Source: Bacillota bacterium | GTDB lineage: Bacteria; Bacillota; Clostridia; Oscillospirales; SIG627 | Length of the DNA: 49,923 nucleotides | Direction: 5' to 3' | Assembly (NCBI GenBank): GCA_029006345.1 | Contig: JAQXGK010000006.1 | Location: 1 to 49,923 of the forward strand | Part shown: positions 48,943 to 49,923 of the stretch, one piece after another | Layout: each line of letters begins with the position of its first letter | Position numbering within the stretch: position 1 is the first letter of the stretch | Made by a program: the position numbers and the translations under genes | Notes under the pieces: generated by a model | Seen by the model: only the letters and a program-made list of their open reading frames with translations | Databases searched by the model: none | What the model was told of the DNA's origin: nothing

Positions 48943-48971
48943 TTGACATTATACCTTAAAGGGTATATAAT
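48943..48971 (+). promoter_or_regulatory. consensus promoter of hip operon with operator O3 (48950-48967) in the spacer
   Basis: TTGACA-N17-TATAAT; TATACC-ttaaag-GGTATA lies in the spacer and reaches the -10. Confidence 0.8.
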
Positions 48972-49005
48972 ATGTGTATTAGACGAAAATAGGGAGATAA
49001 TATCT

Positions 49006-49209
49006 ATGAATCCGATCGCCGAATTTGTTAAAAAAAGCAGAAGAGAAGCGGGACTTACGCAAGAGGAATTCGCCATGCGTTCGGGACTGGGGCTGCGTTT
49101 CGTCCGTGACCTTGAGCAAGGCAAGACAACCGTTCGTATGGATAAGGTAAATGTCGCTCTCGGTATGTTCGGCATGGAAGCCGCACCTGCACGAAAGGAA
49201 AATAGATAA
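49006..49209 (+). CDS. HipB-like XRE antitoxin/repressor
   Basis: VKKSRREAGLTQEEFAMRSGLGLRFVRDLEQGKTTVRMDKVNVALGMFGM. Confidence 0.88.
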   Translation: MNPIAEFVKKSRREAGLTQEEFAMRSGLGLRFVRDLEQGKTTVRMDKVNVALGMFGMEAAPARKENR

Positions 49210-49538
49210 TGGAAGCATTCAGAACCGCATTCGTTTATGTACGAAATGAATTTGCCGGAATACTTGCCGAAACCGATTCCGGTTATTCATTTTCGTATGA
49301 TGATGATTATTTAAAATCGGATCATGCTGCTGCCGTGTCTTTGACCCTTCCTTTAAGCGAAGAGCCGTACAATTCACGAACACTTTTCCCTTTCTTTGAC
49401 GGGCTGATTCCCGAAGGATGGCTTTTAAATGTTGTCAGCCGAAACTGGAAGATAGACACAAAAGACCGTTTCGGATTATTGCTTGTTGCCTGCAAGGACG
49501 CTATCGGCAATGTGAGCATTACGGAGGAAAAGATATGA
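49209..49538 (+). CDS. HipS-like stand-alone HipA N-terminal domain protein
   Basis: VYVRNEFAGILAETDSGYSFSYDDDYL...LPLSEEPYNSRTLFPFFDGLIPEGWLL; starts at the last base of hipB. Confidence 0.85.
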   Translation: MEAFRTAFVYVRNEFAGILAETDSGYSFSYDDDYLKSDHAAAVSLTLPLSEEPYNSRTLFPFFDGLIPEGWLLNVVSRNWKIDTKDRFGLLLVACKDAIGNVSITEEKI

Positions 49539-49923
49539 ACTGTTTTTGCTGCGGAAAGCCGCTGAAAACCGAAAATGATAACGGCTGGCATAAGGCGTGT
49601 ATCAAGCGTTTTTTCGGTACTGCAAATATTCCCGAAATTGAAATAGATGAAAATACCTTGGAATCCCTCGCCGCTCAGAGCACAAGTAAAGGCCTTACAG
49701 TTCCGGGGGTGCAGAAAAAGCTGTCATTGCATTTGAGCACGGACAATCACAATCCCCGCCTTACTTTGGTGAATTACCCTACGGGATATATCTTAAAGCC
49801 GCAGGTGAAAGAATTTGAATGCTTGCCCGAAGCCGAGCAGCTTGTTATGACGATGGCAGACGCCACAGGCATTTCCACCGTGCCCCACGCACTGATCAAA
49901 AGCGGAGATAATCTTGCGTATAT
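49535..49923 (+). CDS. HipT/HipA-like Ser/Thr kinase toxin, N-terminal part (truncated by window end)
   Basis: ATGA overlap with upstream stop; MNCFCCGKPLKTENDNGWHKACIKRFFGT...STSKGLTVPGVQKKLSLHL...YILKPQVKEFECLPEAEQLVMTMADATGIS. Confidence 0.88.
   Translation, partial: MNCFCCGKPLKTENDNGWHKACIKRFFGTANIPEIEIDENTLESLAAQSTSKGLTVPGVQKKLSLHLSTDNHNPRLTLVNYPTGYILKPQVKEFECLPEAEQLVMTMADATGISTVPHALIKSGDNLAY

Noticed and set aside
1-49923. CRISPR arrays, tRNA or rRNA genes, prophage structural genes
   Set aside because: No regularly spaced direct repeats, cloverleaf-like sequences, rRNA signatures or phage structural motifs noticed by eye; a tRNAscan/CRISPR finder run would settle this

Overview
Window from a Gram-positive, probably spore-forming Clostridia/Oscillospiraceae-like chromosome (inferred from gene content; no tRNA, rRNA or CRISPR array seen). 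The core is the conserved rpmH-rnpA-yidD-yidC-jag-mnmE-mnmG-rsmG cluster on the minus strand. rpmH (44 aa) is below the ORF-track cutoff and was read directly from sequence, and dnaA is not next to it. Other housekeeping genes include polA, luxS, trmO, a tcdA-like gene, a type II pantothenate kinase with an ECF S component, and a stand-alone trpB2 under a Trp-specifier T-box leader. The most interesting loci are: (1) a two-gene operon encoding an SLH-anchored cohesin protein and a papain-family protease with a C-terminal dockerin, resembling a minimal cellulosome-type surface proteolysis module; (2) a tripartite HipB/HipS/HipT-like toxin-antitoxin operon cut by the right edge, with three TATACC-N6-GGTATA palindromes, one inside a consensus promoter spacer; (3) an XRE-HTH/ADP-ribosylglycohydrolase fusion preceded by two TTGTC/GACAA palindromes over its promoter and RBS; (4) a SleC-like cortex hydrolase divergent from two tandem Csp-like subtilases; (5) a membrane-anchored 5'-nucleotidase-family protein that appears to have lost its metallophosphatase metal ligands; (6) an ArsR/HMA/P1B-ATPase metal efflux operon with a recognisable operator; and (7) an AT-rich island carrying an orphan zinc-ribbon protein. 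All family calls come from motif recognition by eye, with no database search.
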